Below are positions 55,134 to 63,297 of a stretch of 64,000 bases of DNA, one piece after another (position 1 is the stretch's first letter; each line of letters begins with the position of its first letter). Location of the stretch: the NCBI GenBank assembly GCA_900315945.1, contig ONAZ01000004.1:62001-126000 (forward strand). Direction: 5' to 3'. Position numbers and translations under genes: made by a program. This stretch comes from an uncultured Lachnospiraceae bacterium. GTDB taxonomy: Bacteria > Bacillota > Clostridia > Lachnospirales > Lachnospiraceae. The notes beneath the pieces are model-generated. The model was not told the origin of the DNA. It was given only the letters and a program-made list of their open reading frames with translations, and did not search any database.

Positions 55134-55382
55134 GTGGAGGATTAACTGATATGTATATAGCATTCTTATACATTTATTCAAGCGTTAGTATATGTTAGTG
55201 ATTAAATAAGATAGGAAAATTTCTCACATGGATGTGAGAAATAGGTGCGAGCCGTCTGGATGGCGGATCGAGCGCCGATTTCCGTCATAGTATTAATAAA
55301 TAGTGTATATTAATCACTTACATATACTTAGCGTAGAATAATTAGTATAAGAATGCTATATACATATCAGTGCCAACTCCAA
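55134..55382 (+). ncRNA. Candidate structured RNA / long-stem element, copy B
   Basis: Same architecture as 4905-5191. P1a pairs 55146-55170 with 55346-55370 perfectly and goes on outward with gaps. P1b pairs 55182-55204 with 55311-55333. P2 is GGAAA / TTTCC (55214-55218 / 55279-55283), P3 55220-55227 / 55234-55241 with hexaloop ATGGAT, P4 55244-55248 / 55272-55276 and 55252-55256 / 55262-55266. Paired bases differ from copy A while pairing is kept; G-U pairs in P4 support the plus strand. Shared unpaired or loop motifs include TAGGTGCGA and GAGCRCCGATTWCCGTCA. It ends about 68 bases before the asnS promoter -35 box, so it need not be part of the asnS transcript. Confidence 0.55.
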
Positions 55383-55450
55383 ACATTAATAATTGTAGAT
55401 TATACACTTAAATAAATCAATTGGAAATATGTGCTAATAATGGAAAATGC

Positions 55451-55479
55451 TTGAATAAAAGGCCGTATTGTACTAAACT
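55451..55479 (+). promoter_or_regulatory. Promoter of asnS
   Basis: TTGAAT (55451-55456), 17-bp spacer, TAAACT (55474-55479). The rest of the 416-bp gap 55100-55515 is the structured element. Confidence 0.7.
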
Positions 55480-55515
55480 AGATATTGGATTTTTGTGTAC
55501 ATGGAGGATAAGAAA

Positions 55516-56904
55516 TTGGATTTACTTGAACTTAGACAATTACATCGTAATTTTAAAGATTATGAAGGTAAAGAAGTAACAGTCGGTGGATGGGTAAGAA
55601 GTATTAGAGATTCTAAGACTTTTGGATTTATGGTACTTAATGATGGTACATTTTTTGAACCTACACAGATTGTCTTTGCTGATAAATTAGATAATTTTGA
55701 AGAGATTGCCAAGCTTAATGTTGGTGCTGCAGTTATTGTATCTGGTGAAGTTGTTGTTACACCAGATGCTAAGCAACCATTTGAGATACAGGCAACTAAT
55801 GTATTAATTGAAGGTGTATCTGCTCCTGAATATCCATTGCAGAAGAAGAGACATTCATTTGAGTATCTTAGAACAATTTCACACCTTAGACCTAGAACTA
55901 ATACCTTCCAGGCTGTATTTCGCGTAAGAAGCTTATGTGCATATGCTATTCACAAATTCTTCCAGGAGAGAGACTTTGTGTATGTACATACTCCATTAAT
56001 TACAAGTTCTGATGCTGAAGGCGCAGGTGAGATGTTCCAGGTTACCACACTTGATCTTAAGGATGTACCACTTTCTGATGGAAATGTTGATTTCTCACAA
56101 GATTTCTTCAATAAGCCAACTAACCTTACTGTATCAGGTCAGCTTAACGGTGAGACATTTGCCATGGCATTTAAGAATATTTACACCTTTGGCCCAACTT
56201 TTAGAGCCGAGAATTCAAATACAACAAGACATGCTGCTGAGTTCTGGATGATTGAACCAGAGATTGCATTTGCAGACCTGACAGACGATATGATGCTTGC
56301 AGAAAACATGATTAAGTACATTATTAACTATGTTCTTGAAAATGCTCCAGAGGAAATGGAGTTCTTTAATAAATTTGTAGATAAGGGACTTATTGACAGA
56401 TTAAAGCATGTAGCAAATTCTGAGTTTGGTCATATTACTTATACAGATGCCATTAAGGAATTAGAAAAGCATAATGATAAGTTTGATTACAAGGTATCAT
56501 GGGGATGTGATTTGCAGACAGAACATGAGAGATACCTTACTGAAGAAATATTCAAACGTCCAGTATTTGTAACTGACTATCCTAAGGAGATTAAGGCATT
56601 CTATATGAAACTTAATGATGATGGTAAGACTGTTGCAGCAATGGATTGTCTTGTTCCTGGAATAGGTGAAATTATTGGTGGCTCAGAGAGAGAAGCAGAT
56701 ATAGAGATTCTACAGAAGCGTATGGAAGAATGTGGCCTTAAGGAAGAGGACTATGATTTCTATATGGATCTTAGAAGATATGGAAGTGCAAGACATGCTG
56801 GATTTGGACTTGGCTTCGAAAGATGCGTTATGTATCTTACAGGAATGAGTAATATTAGAGACGTAATTCCATTCCCACGTACAGTTGGAAATTGCGAATT
56901 ATAA
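55516..56904 (+). CDS. asnS: Asparaginyl-tRNA synthetase
   Basis: Class II synthetase for tRNA-Asn, 462 aa from the proposed TTG start. It has an OB-fold ([19 protein letters not shown]), the AsnRS block [14 protein letters not shown], motif 2 ([21 protein letters not shown]) and motif 3 ([15 protein letters not shown]). Start choice: GGAGG at 55503-55507 lies 8 bases before TTG 55516; the ATG at 55501 has no SD and would make the SD part of the coding region. It is followed by asnA, so asparagine is both made and charged here. Confidence 0.95.
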   Translation: MDLLELRQLHRNFKDYEGKEVTVGGWVRSIRDSKTFGFMVLNDGTFFEPTQIVFADKLDNFEEIAKLNVGAAVIVSGEVVVTPDAKQPFEIQATNVLIEGVSAPEYPLQKKRHSFEYLRTISHLRPRTNTFQAVFRVRSLCAYAIHKFFQERDFVYVHTPLITSSDAEGAGEMFQVTTLDLKDVPLSDGNVDFSQDFFNKPTNLTVSGQLNGETFAMAFKNIYTFGPTFRAENSNTTRHAAEFWMIEPEIAFADLTDDMMLAENMIKYIINYVLENAPEEMEFFNKFVDKGLIDRLKHVANSEFGHITYTDAIKELEKHNDKFDYKVSWGCDLQTEHERYLTEEIFKRPVFVTDYPKEIKAFYMKLNDDGKTVAAMDCLVPGIGEIIGGSEREADIEILQKRMEECGLKEEDYDFYMDLRRYGSARHAGFGLGFERCVMYLTGMSNIRDVIPFPRTVGNCEL

Positions 56905-56946
56905 TTATAAAAAGAGAAAAGAGATTGCGAAAGAGAGGACATAATA

Positions 56947-57957
56947 ATGAGTAAGATTTACATACCAGAGGGATATGAATCTACACTTAACCTTAAAGAG
57001 ACACAGATTGCAATTAAAAGGGTAAAGGATTTCTTCCAGGCTCAACTTGCAGCACAGCTTAATCTAAGGCGTGTGTCTGCACCCCTTTTTGTAACACCGG
57101 AATCTGGCCTTAATGATAACTTGAATGGAGTTGAAAGACCTGTTAAGTTCGGTATTAAAGAGCAGGGTGATAAGGAAGTTGAGATAGTACATTCTCTTGC
57201 TAAATGGAAAAGAATGGCGCTAGGTAGATATGGCTTTGGCGTTGGCGAAGGTCTCTATACTGATATGAATGCTATTAGAAGAGATGAGGATACTGATAAT
57301 ATTCACTCGATTTATGTAGATCAATGGGATTGGGAACAGGTTATTACTAAGGAAGAGAGAACAGATGCTGTCTTAGAGAATCGTGTTAAGTCAGTATATG
57401 ATGCTCTTAGACTTACAGAAAAGTATGTATCTAACAGATATGGATATGTGGAGTGTTTCCTCCCTGAAAGTATAACATTTATCACATCTCAAGAACTTCT
57501 AAATATGTATCCTGATAAGGATGTAAAGGAGCGCGAGTATTTATATGCAAAAGAAAAGGGTGCTATCTTCATTAAGCAAATCGGAGACAAGCTATCTAAC
57601 GGAGAAAAGCACGATGGCAGAGCTCCTGATTATGATGACTGGGCATTAAATGGTGATATTATAGTATACTATCCTGTTCTTGATATAGCACTTGAGTTAT
57701 CATCAATGGGAATTAGAGTTGATGAAGAGTCTCTTAATTCTCAGCTTGAGAAAGCAGGATGCACTGACAGGCTAGAGCTTCCTTTCCAGAAATCTATAAT
57801 GAATAAAGAGATTCCATACACAATAGGCGGTGGTATAGGACAATCAAGGATATGTATGTTCTCTCTTCGTAAATGTCATATTGGAGAAGTGCAAGTGTCA
57901 TACTGGCCAAAGGAAGACGTAGAGTATGCGGCTAAGAAGGGTGTAATTATTCTATAG
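56947..57957 (+). CDS. asnA: Aspartate--ammonia ligase
   Basis: Ammonia-dependent asparagine synthetase, 336 aa, the usual size; a class II synthetase-like fold. Family parts include APLFVTPESGLNDNLNGVERP, VHSLAKWKRMALGRYGF and YTIGGGIGQSRICMFSLRK (cited in pieces). SD GAGAGGA. It is 42 bases after asnS and 54 before the TrpR-like gene, which points to an asparagine operon. Confidence 0.97.
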   Translation: MSKIYIPEGYESTLNLKETQIAIKRVKDFFQAQLAAQLNLRRVSAPLFVTPESGLNDNLNGVERPVKFGIKEQGDKEVEIVHSLAKWKRMALGRYGFGVGEGLYTDMNAIRRDEDTDNIHSIYVDQWDWEQVITKEERTDAVLENRVKSVYDALRLTEKYVSNRYGYVECFLPESITFITSQELLNMYPDKDVKEREYLYAKEKGAIFIKQIGDKLSNGEKHDGRAPDYDDWALNGDIIVYYPVLDIALELSSMGIRVDEESLNSQLEKAGCTDRLELPFQKSIMNKEIPYTIGGGIGQSRICMFSLRKCHIGEVQVSYWPKEDVEYAAKKGVIIL

Positions 57958-58011
57958 CTATAATAATCGATATTTCTATATTGAAAATGTAATATAAACA
58001 GGGGATTACAT

Positions 58012-58299
58012 ATGAGTAAACAAGTAAAAGATCATGAAATGGATAATTTAATGGATGCTTTTGTATCACTAAAGAGTAGAGAGGAAGCATATGCATTTCT
58101 AGAAGATATCTGCACTGTTAAGGAATTAGAGTCACTAAGCCAGCGACTTGAGGTTGCCATGCTTCTGAGAGATAAGATAACATATCAGGACATAGCCAAT
58201 AAAACAGGCGCTTCAACAACTACTGTAAGTAGAGTTAACAGAGCCCTGAATTATGGATGCGACGGCTACGACATGGTCTTAGATAGAATTAAGTCTTAG
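58012..58299 (+). CDS. YerC/YecD-type TrpR-like DNA-binding protein
   Basis: A 95-aa helical protein of the YerC group in the TrpR superfamily. The helix-turn-helix is in MLLRDKITYQDIANKTGASTTTVSRVNRAL (residues of about 49-78, cited in pieces). The ligand is unknown in YerC proteins; it need not be tryptophan. Its place right after asnA suggests control of amino acid or asparagine genes, but this is inference. SD AGGGGA. Confidence 0.92.
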   Translation: MSKQVKDHEMDNLMDAFVSLKSREEAYAFLEDICTVKELESLSQRLEVAMLLRDKITYQDIANKTGASTTTVSRVNRALNYGCDGYDMVLDRIKS

Positions 58300-58318
58300 A
58301 CGACATAGTTTTTAATAT

Positions 58319-58530
58319 ATTCTTAGATTATAAATCCCTTCTGAAACATTGAGCTTGGCTCAGTTGAAGAAGGGATTTTATAATCTAAGAATTAATAAGT
58401 ATTCTTCTTAAAACTGAGCTTAGCTCAGTTGAAGAAGGGATTTTATAATCTAAGAATTAATAAGTATTCTTCTTAAAACTGAGCTTTGCTCAGTTGAAGA
58501 AGGGATTTTATAATCTAAGAATTAATAAGT
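58319..58530. repeat. Tandem 65-bp hairpin repeat between convergent genes
   Basis: CAGTTGAAGA recurs at 58361, 58426 and 58491, exactly 65 bp apart. Each unit holds an 8-bp stem (AACTGAGC / GCTCAGTT) whose triloop differs (TTG, TTA, TTT), flanked by CTTCTT / AAGAAG, and ends with GGGATTTTATAATCTAAGAA. The first unit is preceded by a complementary arm (58319-58342), so it forms a longer stem with 58368-58392. It can serve as a two-way terminator for yerC and the DUF1836 gene; why it is triplicated is not clear. Confidence 0.85.
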
Positions 58531-58533
58531 CTC

Positions 58534-59190
58534 TCACTCATTAGACTCTTGCTCCAAGTCTATTAGCTCTTCTATCATCATTTTCTTAACATAGATATCG
58601 AATGAAAGTAGACATATAAATGAAAACCTCTGTAACAATTCCTTGTCTTCTTCAGGTGCATCCTGGAATGATTTTGTGCTTAGATTAAATTTTCTAAGAA
58701 CGTCTTTTGTAAGAGCTTTGCCATCTGCAAGCTCAATATCTACAATTTCTTTGTATAGATCCGTAAATGACAAATCATCGTCGCTATTGAAAAATTTATC
58801 TGTTACTGGTTCCATTATGGCCTTTACATCTTTGATGCTTAAGAAAGTCTTAAGATAATAGATGAATATAAGTGTTAAAATGTGATTCTTATTGTATTTC
58901 TTTTTGTCAGGTGAGGGTAGTACATTGTTTTTTGTATAGTTATTAATCATTGTTTTCGTTAATGTCTTATCCTCTGGATTTCTTTTTACTGATTCTAGAT
59001 GTGAATCGATAAATGTTGTTACCTGGTCGATATACAAATCGATATCCGGTATGTCATTATATCCAACGTAATCAATTTCAGAAAAACTCTTTACTAGAAT
59101 TGACATAATTTCTTTTTGTGTATATTTGTATTTCTTATCTTTTGATTTCTTCTGCTTATCACTTCTTTTGACATTATCTGAATTAGACAT
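58534..59190 (-). CDS. DUF1836 protein
   Basis: A 218-aa soluble protein with a Lys-rich start, then the DUF1836 pattern with DLYIDQVTTFIDSHL, LTKTMINNYTKNNVLP and KKKYNKNHILTLIFIYYLKTFLS. The middle part resembles a MerR-like helix-turn-helix arrangement, so DNA binding is plausible. Function unknown. SD AAGGAG on the minus strand. Probably a single-gene unit. Confidence 0.88.
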   Translation of the reverse strand: MSNSDNVKRSDKQKKSKDKKYKYTQKEIMSILVKSFSEIDYVGYNDIPDIDLYIDQVTTFIDSHLESVKRNPEDKTLTKTMINNYTKNNVLPSPDKKKYNKNHILTLIFIYYLKTFLSIKDVKAIMEPVTDKFFNSDDDLSFTDLYKEIVDIELADGKALTKDVLRKFNLSTKSFQDAPEEDKELLQRFSFICLLSFDIYVKKMMIEELIDLEQESNE

Positions 59191-59327
59191 TTTAGTTTCT
59201 CCTTAACATGTAATATATATTCTACATTGTATAATATTATTGTTTGTTTTTGTAGTTTCAAAAACTATAATAACATATATTCATACCATATGTAATATTT
59301 TTTTGATTATGTCATATAGATAGGCAT

Positions 59328-59358
59328 AAAAAAAGACCACATCTTTCGATGTGGTCTA
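59328..59358 (-). terminator. Terminator of lipase 2
   Basis: On the minus strand: stem AGACCACAT / ATGTGGTCT with loop CGAAAG, then seven T residues. Confidence 0.93.
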
Positions 59359-59371
59359 AGTTATTTCTAGA

Positions 59372-60316
59372 TTACTCAGTTACGATTACAGGTGAATGGA
59401 AGAATTGTGTTGTTGAGAAATCAAGTGCAAGAGTCTTGCTGCCGTTCTTAACACCTGTTACATCATAAGCACCCCATACATCTGTTCTGTTATAACTTTC
59501 GTTATGAGCATGGAACTGGAAGTCAACCATTCTGTAACCACCATCTTCCTTGTTAAGACCAAGTGTCTGCCAGAAGATGTTTAAGAATGTAGATACACTT
59601 AAGAATGGTACTACATCACTCTTGTCGCCTAATCTTTGAACTGTTCCTTCACGCTTGAAACCGTTGATTAATGGTGAACCAAAAGTTACTGTGTTAAGGA
59701 AGTTGTAGTTTGACTTAAGTGTGCTATCAGATACAACCTGTTGTGCAACCATACCGCCAAGTGAGTGACCTGTTACGATAATGTTTGAACCTGCAGGAAT
59801 GTTCTCTGATATAACCTTCTTAACGTTCCTTACATACTTGTTGTCAAATTCGAAACCTGATAGAAGATCTGTAAACCATCCTGTTGTCTGGTTCTTTGCA
59901 TCCATATCTGTTCCTGATAGACATACAAGATATACATCTTTCTTCTGTCCTAACCAATTGTTGTAATTAAGTGTTCCCTTTGTGATAGAGATAGGTCCAT
60001 CTTGTTGGAAACCATAATATCCTAACATTGTAAGTCTTGATAACTCTGCTGAGTTAGTATAAGTCTTTTGCTCGTCTGAAATAACATCTTTTGCAGCAGA
60101 AGCGATTTGCTTTGTTCTCTCGTCCGCATCTGCAGCTGCGTTTGCTGTTGCAGCAATTCCAGATAAAGCTTCTTGTGTAACATTTTCACCTTCAGTAGCC
60201 GCTGCTATGTCGGCATCCATAACCTGGTTACCTTCAGTTGTTTTTGCAAAAGCTGTGCTTCCGAAAAGCATTGCCATTGCCATTGAAATTGCCACTACCT
60301 TTTTAAACTTTTTCAT
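59372..60316 (-). CDS. Secreted class 3 lipase-like serine hydrolase (lipase 2)
   Basis: A 314-aa exported paralogue of the protein at 5979-7013. It has a signal peptide (residues 1-24, ending at AFAK), the elbow GHSLGGMVAQQ, VTFGSPLINGFKREG, GDKSDVVPFL and the late FHAHNESYNRTDVWG. Both copies share the C-terminal STTQFFHSP-type end. The region between signal and catalytic part differs in length. Divergence suggests an old duplication. It has its own promoter, terminator and SD (AAGGAG). The substrate is unknown. Confidence 0.88.
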   Translation of the reverse strand: MKKFKKVVAISMAMAMLFGSTAFAKTTEGNQVMDADIAAATEGENVTQEALSGIAATANAAADADERTKQIASAAKDVISDEQKTYTNSAELSRLTMLGYYGFQQDGPISITKGTLNYNNWLGQKKDVYLVCLSGTDMDAKNQTTGWFTDLLSGFEFDNKYVRNVKKVISENIPAGSNIIVTGHSLGGMVAQQVVSDSTLKSNYNFLNTVTFGSPLINGFKREGTVQRLGDKSDVVPFLSVSTFLNIFWQTLGLNKEDGGYRMVDFQFHAHNESYNRTDVWGAYDVTGVKNGSKTLALDFSTTQFFHSPVIVTE

Positions 60317-60362
60317 TTGTACCCCTTTCTCCTTAAAAAAAACTACGAAACTTTATACTTTG

Positions 60363-60403
60363 ATTATAGGACCTGGAAACCGAAAAATCAATGCTTGGTT
60401 TCC
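60363..60403 (-). promoter_or_regulatory. Promoter and inverted repeat of lipase 2
   Basis: On minus: TTGATT (60391-60386), 17-bp spacer, TATAAT (60368-60363). Perfect 7-bp arms GGAAACC / GGTTTCC (60375-60381 and 60397-60403) flank the -35 box, the place expected for a repressor site. Confidence 0.75.
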
Positions 60404-60537
60404 AAAATAGCACCTTGCATAATTTCAGCTGTGTATTTTTTTGCACATTTAACATAGTAATATTTTTATTGAAGATAATTTGATGATATGGCATATTATT
60501 ATAGAAAGAATTCTACTTGTATTAAAGAGAGGATGAA

Positions 60538-62778
60538 GTGAAAATGGATTTATCAATGCTTAATGATAATCAGAAATTAGGCGTTACTACAACAGAGGGA
60601 CCTGTTCTTATTCTTGCTGGTGCAGGAAGTGGTAAGACCAGGGTTCTCACATATAGGACGGCATATCTTATAGAAGAGAAAAATGTTAATCCTTACAATA
60701 TTATGGCAATAACATTTACCAACAAAGCGGCAAATGAAATGCGTGAAAGAATAGATAATATTGTGGGACATGGATCAAATGCTGTATGGGTTGCTACATT
60801 TCATTCAACATGCGTAAGAATACTTAGAAGATATATAGATAGAATTGGTTATGATACTAATTTTACAATATATGATACAGATGATTCTAAGAAGCTTGTT
60901 AAGGAAGTACTAGGCAGACTTAATATTGATTCTAAGAGATATACGGAAAGGATGTGTCTTAGCGTTATTTCTTCTTATAAGAATGAACTTATTAATCCCG
61001 AGAAGGCGCTTCTTGATGTTCATAATAAGGGAGAGGATGATACTGTTGCAAGAATTTATAGAGAATATCAGGTGATGCTTAAGGATAATAATGCTCTTGA
61101 TTTCGATGACTTAATAATGCTAACGGTAGAGCTTTTTACAAAATGTCCAGAGGTTTTAGAAAGCTATCATGAGAGATTTAAGTACATTATGGTTGATGAA
61201 TATCAGGATACTAATACTGCCCAGTTTGAATTGATAAAGCATATGGCTAAAGGCAGTAGAAATCTATGTGTGGTAGGTGATGACGATCAGTCAATATACA
61301 AATTTAGAGGGGCGAATATATATAACATTTTAAATTTCGAGAATAATTATCCTGAGACTACCGTTATTAAGCTAGAGGAGAATTATAGGTCTACTCCTAA
61401 TATTCTTAATGTGGCAAATGCTGTTATAAAGAATAATAACATGCGAAAAAATAAGAGCCTTAGAACAAGTAAGGAAGAAGGGGATAATGTCAGATTCATT
61501 AGATGTGATACATCGTATGAGGAGGCTGAAAGAATTGCTAGTGATATAGATAAGATGGCCAGACTTTCTGTCTATTCTTATGGTCAGTCTGCGATTCTAT
61601 ATAGAACAAATGCTCAATCTCGAATGATTGAAGAGAAACTCATTGCAGAGACTATTCCTTATAAGATAATTGGAGGAACAAATTTCTATTCAAGAAAAGA
61701 AGTAAAGGATATTGTCTCATATCTGAAAGTAGTTGGAAATCCCTATGATGATATGGCAATTACTAGAATTATAAATGTTCCTAAGAGAGGGATAGGTGCT
61801 ACAACAATAAATAGGATAAGCGATTATGCTTATGAAAATAATATGACATTTCGTGAAGCTATGGGGATAGCAGATGAGATTACTTCTCTATCTAAGGCGG
61901 CAGCAACGAAGGTTCTTAAGTTCTTTAATTATCTTGAAGATTTAACAGAGTTTTCTAGAACTTCTCTTGTGTCAGAATTAATTGAGAAGATAATAGAAGA
62001 TACAGAATATGTAGAGAATCTTAAAGCAGAAGGAACTGAGGAAGCAAAGGATAGGATAGAGAATATCGATGAATTAGTTTCTAAAGTATATTTATATGAA
62101 GAAAATGCAAGGGAAAATGAAGAAGAGATTAGCTTAGAGGCATTTTTGTCAGAAGTTTCCCTGGTTGCGGATATTGATAATCTTGAGGATGAGAATGATG
62201 TAGTTGTATTAATGACGCTTCATTCTGCCAAGGGACTTGAATTTCCTAATGTATATATAGCTGGAATGGAAGAAAATCTATTTCCTAGTGGAAGGAGTCT
62301 TGGAAGCCCTGATGAAGAAAGCGAGATTGAGGAAGAAAGGCGTCTGTGTTATGTAGGGATTACTAGAGCAATGGAGAGATTAACGCTACTCTCCTCAGCA
62401 CAGCGTTTCTCAAGAGGCCAGATAAGCTATAATGCTATATCTCGTTTTGTGAAAGAGATTCCGACAGAACTTCTAGATGGAAATGTGTGGGAACCTAAGG
62501 CTAGAGAAAGTGATACTACAGTTAATGTGTCAGATTTTTATAGTATTAAGAAGAAACCTGTGACGGCTCAGAAGTATAAAGCAAAGAATTTCGGAAGCAA
62601 GATTAATAAAGAACCTTTAGAATATGGAGTTGGGGACAGAGTAAGACATACAAAGTTTGGCGAAGGAGAGGTTACTTTGATTAACGATGGTGGAAGAGAC
62701 TATGAAGTAACTGTAGAATTTGAAACTGCTGGAACAAAGAAAATGTTTGCAAGCTTTGCTAAACTAATGAAAATTTAA
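60538..62778 (+). CDS. pcrA: DNA helicase UvrD/PcrA
   Basis: Superfamily 1A 3'-5' helicase for repair and removal of RecA or stalled RNA polymerase. It is 746 aa. Motifs in order: Q motif LNDNQKLGV, GAGSGKTRVLTYR (Walker A), MVDEYQDTN (Walker B), VGDDDQSIYKFRGA, EENYRSTPNIL, MTLHSAKGLEFPNVY and EERRLCYVGITRA. The C-terminal GDRVRHTKFGEGEV matches the PcrA tail. The start GTG at 60538 has GAGAGG 5 bases before; the ATG six bases on is also possible. Confidence 0.96.
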   Translation: MKMDLSMLNDNQKLGVTTTEGPVLILAGAGSGKTRVLTYRTAYLIEEKNVNPYNIMAITFTNKAANEMRERIDNIVGHGSNAVWVATFHSTCVRILRRYIDRIGYDTNFTIYDTDDSKKLVKEVLGRLNIDSKRYTERMCLSVISSYKNELINPEKALLDVHNKGEDDTVARIYREYQVMLKDNNALDFDDLIMLTVELFTKCPEVLESYHERFKYIMVDEYQDTNTAQFELIKHMAKGSRNLCVVGDDDQSIYKFRGANIYNILNFENNYPETTVIKLEENYRSTPNILNVANAVIKNNNMRKNKSLRTSKEEGDNVRFIRCDTSYEEAERIASDIDKMARLSVYSYGQSAILYRTNAQSRMIEEKLIAETIPYKIIGGTNFYSRKEVKDIVSYLKVVGNPYDDMAITRIINVPKRGIGATTINRISDYAYENNMTFREAMGIADEITSLSKAAATKVLKFFNYLEDLTEFSRTSLVSELIEKIIEDTEYVENLKAEGTEEAKDRIENIDELVSKVYLYEENARENEEEISLEAFLSEVSLVADIDNLEDENDVVVLMTLHSAKGLEFPNVYIAGMEENLFPSGRSLGSPDEESEIEEERRLCYVGITRAMERLTLLSSAQRFSRGQISYNAISRFVKEIPTELLDGNVWEPKARESDTTVNVSDFYSIKKKPVTAQKYKAKNFGSKINKEPLEYGVGDRVRHTKFGEGEVTLINDGGRDYEVTVEFETAGTKKMFASFAKLMKI

Positions 62779-62859
62779 TGTTTCTTATTAAAATTAAATA
62801 TGTTATAATTAAAAAAGGTTAATAAAAGACAATGGTCTGAGAGATAAAGGAGAGGTTAT

Positions 62860-63213
62860 ATGAAGGTTAAAATGATTAGTAAAGAGGATTTGGCAAACGT
62901 ATTTGATGTTGATAAGGTTAAAGAACTCACAACTGCTTTTAACGAGTTATCTGCAGTTGAAAAACTAAAAAACCTTAAGAAGGATGACATTGTTATTGTA
63001 AATAGTAGTAAGAAAAAGAAAAAGAGTAAATTTAAGAAGTTCCTTGGAATTTTCTTATTCCTAGCAGCTGTTTGCGGAGTTGTATATGCACTTCTTAAGT
63101 ATTTTAAGCCTGAATATGAAGATGAATTCATGGATGATATTGATGATGAATTCTATGATGATGACGACGAGTTATTTGATGATGACGAGGATGTTACATC
63201 TGAAGCAGACTAA
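62860..63213 (+). CDS. Small single-pass membrane protein with acidic tail
   Basis: A 117-aa protein: a soluble N-terminal part (about 1-50), a Lys run (KKKKKSKFKK), one membrane helix (about 62-82) and a strongly acidic C-terminus rich in Asp and Glu. The basic run before the helix predicts N-inside, with the acidic tail outside. I do not recognise it. SD AAAGGAGAGG. It lies between pcrA and rlmD and has its own terminator. Confidence 0.8.
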   Translation: MKVKMISKEDLANVFDVDKVKELTTAFNELSAVEKLKNLKKDDIVIVNSSKKKKKSKFKKFLGIFLFLAAVCGVVYALLKYFKPEYEDEFMDDIDDEFYDDDDELFDDDEDVTSEAD

Positions 63214-63251
63214 TGTTGATTTGAGAAGTTATTCTTAATATAAAGCAATAT

Positions 63252-63284
63252 AACAGCATGCGATTTTATCGCATGTTGTTTTTT
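63252..63284 (+). terminator. Terminator of the acidic-tail protein gene
   Basis: Stem AACAGCATGCGA / TCGCATGTTGTT with one G-T pair and a TTTTA loop, followed by T6. Confidence 0.9.
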
Positions 63285-63297
63285 ATAGGAGAAAGTT

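Noticed and set aside
55134-55382. T-box or other riboswitch for asnS
   Set aside because: No T-box sequence of the AGGGTGG-ACCGCG type and no terminator alternative; the asnS promoter lies downstream of the element.
58351-58370. tRNA-like D-arm (GCTCAGTTG) in the 65-bp repeats
   Set aside because: No acceptor, anticodon or T-arm is present; the similarity is confined to the hairpin.
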